Part shown: piece by piece, positions 60,346 through 64,000 of the stretch
How the letters are laid out: each line of letters opens with the position of its first letter
How positions within the stretch are numbered: position 1 is the first letter of the stretch
NCBI RefSeq assembly: GCF_041206865.1
Contig: NZ_JBGEDP010000003.1
Span: forward strand, 81,954-145,953
Source: Mycobacterium sp. HUMS_12744610
GTDB lineage: Bacteria > Actinomycetota > Actinomycetes > Mycobacteriales > Mycobacteriaceae
Reading direction: 5' to 3'
Length of the DNA: 64,000 nt
Notes under the pieces: generated by a model
Database searches by the model: none
Seen by the model: only the letters and a program-made list of their open reading frames with translations
What the model was told of the DNA's origin: nothing
Position numbers and translations under genes: made by a program

Positions 60346-60930
60346 GTGGTTAGCAAAGTTGGGTCTCCGGTGGTGGATCGGATGCGCATTCCTGCCGGGG
60401 TGGTGACGCGGTCGCTGATCGTTGTACGTCCAGTTGAGGGACACGTGTCGGTGCACGACGCGCGCACTGAGCTGGCGGTAGTGGCGATGCAGTGGGGCGA
60501 TATCTTGATGCGGTTCACCTCGGCGGCCCAGGTATGGGAAGTGCTGGCGGCGTTCGTCGCGGTGCGCGAGGCGCTGCGCGGCGTCGAGGGGACAGTGCCC
60601 GCGGATCATGGCGGTAGTGATGAGTGGCCGTGGTTGTCGGTGTTGTCGGTGACCTGGACGCGGCCCCCGGAGTGGTCGGTGGTGCCTCAGGAGCGTTTCG
60701 ATGCTCGGCAGCGGCGCACGGTGCACTGGGTGGATGTGCATATGGGGCCGGTGCTGTGGCGGGTCGTTGATTGGGCGGGTTATGAGGCGGCACTGGTGTT
60801 GCTGCGTAACGTGCACCGGACAGCTGTAGCGGTCTTCGCCGATGGAGGCAAGTTCCGTACCGATCCCTCGAAGCTGGATGCGTTCAGCGAAGCGCCGTGC
60901 AACGGCCAGAGGCTACGCACCGGAGCGTAG
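60346..60930 (+). CDS. Hypothetical protein under cassette D
   Basis: 194 residues from GTG 60346: strand-rich start (RSLIVVRPVEGHVSVHD), a helix-containing middle (AAQVWEVLAAFVAVREALRG), then WPWLSVLSVTWTRPPEWSVVP and RRTVHWVDVHMGPVLWRVVDWAGYEAALVLLRNVHRTAVAVFADGGKF. No family recognised. Start set by GAGGGGA in the cassette. Confidence 0.6.
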   Translation: MVSKVGSPVVDRMRIPAGVVTRSLIVVRPVEGHVSVHDARTELAVVAMQWGDILMRFTSAAQVWEVLAAFVAVREALRGVEGTVPADHGGSDEWPWLSVLSVTWTRPPEWSVVPQERFDARQRRTVHWVDVHMGPVLWRVVDWAGYEAALVLLRNVHRTAVAVFADGGKFRTDPSKLDAFSEAPCNGQRLRTGA

Positions 60931-61008
60931 CCCGCCGTCGCAGTCTTACGCCGGGTTGGTTTTCACTTCTGCAAGGTGTTCGTCCTGGGTGTGCGGGCTG
61001 AGCATTTA

Positions 61009-61014
61009 TATAAT
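61009..61014 (+). promoter_or_regulatory. -10 box of a leaderless promoter for the DUF4326-like gene
   Basis: TATAAT, six bases (TCACTG), then ATG 61021: a consensus -10 placing the transcript start on the start codon. No SD is present. Same geometry as the csf1 and 50475 promoters. Confidence 0.6.
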
Positions 61015-61020
61015 TCACTG

Positions 61021-61782
<762 letters not shown>

Positions 61783-61796
61783 ACATTCGCGTTTGA

Positions 61797-62889
61797 TCAG
61801 ACAACATCGTCGGGATCCTGTATGGGTTGAGTGTGCCTTTGCTGGCGGTGCCAGGCAAGTCGGCGGTTGCGGGCGGATTCGAGCCCGGCTTGGCGTGCTT
61901 TGCGGATGGCCTCCCCTCGTCCTTCGTGTTCGTCGTTGGGCGTGACATAGCCGATGCCGGCGTGCAACCGGACTCCGTTCCAGAATTGGCGGGTGACGGC
62001 AAGTTCGGCGCGCAGGGTGGCGGGGTCCTCGATCGCGAGCAGGTGCGGGAACTCGGCCTTGAGGTGCCCGTTGAAACTCTCGATCCAGGCTTGATCGGTC
62101 GGCGTTCCGGGGCGTCCGAAGTGCTGGGCGATCGCAGACATGGCCATGAACTCCCGCGTCGAGCCCGACGTCATCTGGGGACCGTTATCGGACACCGCGA
62201 GCAGGATCGGCCGGGCCTGGTCGTCGATGCCGATATCGACCAGGCCGTCGGCGCGTCGCTCAACGGCCTGCAGGAGTCCCTCGATGTCGAGCGCGTCGGT
62301 GAACCCGATCTCGACCTGGGTGGAGGTTTCCTCAGCGGAGACGACCTCGGTGATCCACTTGCGCGAGACCAAATCCTGAATGATCAACACTGCCATCCCC
62401 GCCCTGGTGAAGTGCGTCGTATCGTAAATCCAGATCGAGTTCGGCTTGTAGTCCACCCAATCCGGGAAGGGCTTGCGTTGAGAACGTCCAGGCTTGGGAA
62501 GTGGTCGAAAGTGCGTCCGCCAAGAACAGGACCCGACGAACACTCGACGGTGACACCCATACCCGGCCCAGATAAGAGCCGCGGTGAGCAAGCTTGCGGT
62601 GCGAGCGGTCGGTCTCGCCCCACTGGTCGAACAACGCCAAGATCTCGCTGACTTCTTCGTCGAGCAGCCCATGCATGGGCGACCCACCAGGGATCTTGTC
62701 GACCAGCTGGCCGATCGCTCGGCGAGCGATCCAGCGATGTGCCCGCAGCTCGCCGAGCTCCAACGCATGGCATGCCTGGCGCAGTGTCCAACCTTCATCG
62801 ACCGCCTGGTCGAGCAAGCCCAACAGCGCCGTCTTGGTGGCCACGTCGACACGGTGTGGGACTCGGCCACTTAGCCCCAGCGCCCTTTT
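61797..62889 (-). pseudogene. IS3-family transposase OrfB, frameshifted in copy 2
   Basis: The DDE integrase region (IYDTTHF, SDNGPQM, WIESFNGHL) is intact from about 62512 downward. The upstream part continues in another frame because two bases (TT in copy 1) are missing at about 62514. A full OrfAB product cannot be made from this copy. The slippery AAAAGGG is kept at 62883-62889. Confidence 0.82.
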
Positions 62890-63215
62890 CCCTCGACCAA
62901 CGTCAGCCGCACGGCCATCTCCTTGAGTGCCTCGGACAGCCGCGCGTTCTCGGCCTTGGCGGCATCGAGTTCGTAGTCGCGTTGGCGGGCCGCCGCGCCT
63001 GGCTTGGCTGCCGCCAGCGCGGCCAGCGCACCTTCCTTGGCGATCGTGCGGATGCGCATGATCGTCGTGCGATCCACCTGATGGTTGGCGGCGGCCTCGG
63101 CGATCGTCACCTCCTGGCGTACCAGCTGCAGCCATATCTCGTACTTCTGCGACGGGCTCAAGAACCGCTTCGGGCGACGGTGCGAGCGGTCGCCACCAGA
63201 GTTTGCTTCGGACAT
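62871..63215 (-). CDS. IS3-family OrfA (HTH), intact in copy 2
   Basis: 114 residues from ATG 63215, preceded by GGAGG 8 nt upstream. KRFLSPSQKYEIWLQLVRQE then TIAEAAANHQVDRTTIMRI is the helix-turn-helix, and DYELDAAKAENARLSEALKEMAVRL the leucine-zipper-like end of IS3 OrfA. The frame stops at TAA just after the slippery site, as in the family. This is the part damaged in copy 1. Confidence 0.82.
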   Translation of the reverse strand: MSEANSGGDRSHRRPKRFLSPSQKYEIWLQLVRQEVTIAEAAANHQVDRTTIMRIRTIAKEGALAALAAAKPGAAARQRDYELDAAKAENARLSEALKEMAVRLTLVEGKGRWG

Positions 63216-63320
63216 GATCAGATCCTCCAAGAGAGCTCGGAGAACCCGTCGGATGTCGTCTGATCGACACACCGATCTCTATCGCGAAGTCAGACGCAAA
63301 ACAGGTTGGTGACGGGGTAG

Positions 63321-63640
63321 TGGGCTTGGTGTGGGCTGGGTCGGGGGTGGGTTAAGCGACCTGGGGTGGTTCGGGGGCCGAGGGGTCTCTGGTGGGCTGT
63401 GTGGCCTGTGGGGTGCGGTGGCGTGTGATGGGGTGGCTGGCTGGTGGTGCTGTAGCGGGTGTGGGGTGCTGCGGTAAGCGTGGTGGGGTGTGGCCTGCCG
63501 GTGGCTGGGTGAGGTTGTCGGGGTGGGCTCGGTGCCGCGGTGTGGCCGGCGCGTGAGCGTCGGCAGGGGGTCGGGTGTTTGATGCGATGCCGGGGCGGGC
63601 CGCGACGAAGGATCAGCGGAGAGCGCGTCGGGATGTCCCC
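63321..63640. other. G/T-skewed non-coding block
   Basis: About 320 bp whose + strand is dominated by G and T (runs such as GGGTGTGGGGTG, GGGGTGGGTT), with few A or C. No credible gene on either strand; an occasional AT-rich patch begins after 63640. Many G-runs could form quadruplexes on the + strand. Its place between the last gene and the palindrome array suggests subtelomeric DNA. Confidence 0.5.
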
Positions 63641-63651
63641 GGTGATAAACC

Positions 63652-63998
63652 GATTATATAATCAATAATTGGGACGCTGTTTCTGTTAAAACGGCTGTGG
63701 GATAACCATAGTTATGGTATGGTAAGTGAAAGCTATTGTATAGCAACGAAATAGGAGTAACTATCGTGAGTATGGCAAGAGGCAGCCGTCGCGGAGCGCG
63801 GCGTATCGTGTCACTCATTGAATCGCGAAAGCGATTCAGCCACAACGATAAAGGAGCTGTCAGCAGCGCCGCGTCAGCGGCGCATAACCAAAAATGTTGC
63901 GGCACAATAAAATACGAGTCAACCGCGAAAGCGGTTGGCGAACAGCACATCTCGCGGGCGGGCTTGCCCGCCCGGTAGGAGGAGCCGGCGCAGCCGGC
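63652..63998. repeat. Array of palindromes resembling an actinomycete telomere
   Basis: Nine inverted repeats in 350 bp. AT-rich: GATTATATAATC 63652-63663; CCATA/TATGG 63706-63717; GCTAT/ATAGC 63732-63744. GC-rich: imperfect GCCG-T-CGC-GGA-GCG-CGGC 63785-63802; TGAATCGC-GAAA-GCGATTCA 63819-63838; GCGCCGC-GTCA-GCGGCGC 63866-63883; CAACCGC-GAAA-GCGGTTG 63920-63937; CGGGCGGGC-TT-GCCCGCCCG 63955-63974; GCCGGC-GCA-GCCGGC 63984-63998. Read from the right end, two contain GCTnCGC (GCTGCGC, GCTCCGC), a motif of telomeres of linear actinobacterial plasmids. A small frame here (from about 63766) is not credible. Confidence 0.65.
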
Positions 63999-64000
63999 GA

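Noticed and set aside
63736-63978. 80-residue frame within the palindrome array
   Set aside because: A GTG at 63766 has a SD-like GGAG, but the product is low-complexity and simply reads through consecutive hairpins, which look like telomere DNA.

Overview
The window is high-GC actinobacterial plasmid DNA, almost certainly from a mycobacterium. It holds a complete-looking ESX (type VII) secretion locus of plasmid (ESX-P) type with PE, PPE and an EsxG/EsxH-like pair. It also holds a Gram-positive conjugation (T4SS) operon, a parB-parA partition locus, and a tap-tpg-like pair of the kind that maintains telomeres of linear actinomycete replicons. The last 350 bp are packed with palindromes resembling actinomycete telomere DNA. 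The best reading is a large, probably linear, conjugative mycobacterial plasmid, cut by the window at least on its left side.

Layout. 1-12.9 kb: conjugation operon on the + strand (TcpC-like, TcpE-like, VirB4-like ATPase, VirB6-like channel protein, two-domain cell-wall hydrolase, FtsK/TcpA-like coupling ATPase). The coupling ATPase is split by an IS3-family element with a 4-bp target duplication. 13.1-29.6 kb: ESX-P operon (Esp-like substrates, eccA, eccB, eccC as two overlapping halves, PE, PPE, esxG/esxH-like), closed by a strong terminator. 29.7-36.7 kb, - strand: ribbon-helix-helix regulator, espG, espI-like ATPase, eccD, mycP, eccE. eccD carries an apparent 1-nt insertion that fuses its frame with mycP. 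36.7-40.3 kb: repeat-rich control region and parB-parA-RHH locus with three matching palindromes that are candidate parS/operator sites. 40.3-47.2 kb: maintenance region with tap-like and tpg-like genes and HTH proteins. A perfect 18-bp inverted repeat lies inside the tap-like gene.

47.4-52.6 kb: an array-less type IV-B CRISPR-Cas operon (csf1-cas11-csf2-csf3, - strand), with a divergent + strand unit holding a possible ADP-ribosyltransferase-fold protein, an unknown protein, and a cysteine-free CysH-like PP-loop protein. 52.7-61.8 kb: a phage-flavoured accessory region: duplicated HTH regulator, amidoligase plus class II glutamine amidotransferase, T4 rIIA/rIIB-like pair, two unknown proteins and a DUF4326-like protein. 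Four transcription units here share one promoter-leader cassette: TTGTCGG, 11 nt, TAnnnT, then a pairing-conserved stem-loop, then a SD inside a second small hairpin. Several end in very strong hairpin terminators with a common TCCATTA-type loop. 61.8-63.3 kb: a second copy of the same IS. 63.3-64.0 kb: G/T-skewed DNA and then the telomere-like palindrome array.

How it fits together: on family knowledge, ESX-P and the T4SS jointly drive mycobacterial conjugation. par and tap/tpg keep the replicon, and the type IV-B and phage-like modules look like plasmid-borne accessory weapons or modifiers. As sequenced, transfer may be impaired: the coupling ATPase is interrupted, eccC is split by a frame change, and eccD is frameshifted. 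Assignments rest on reading translated motifs by eye; no database search was run.
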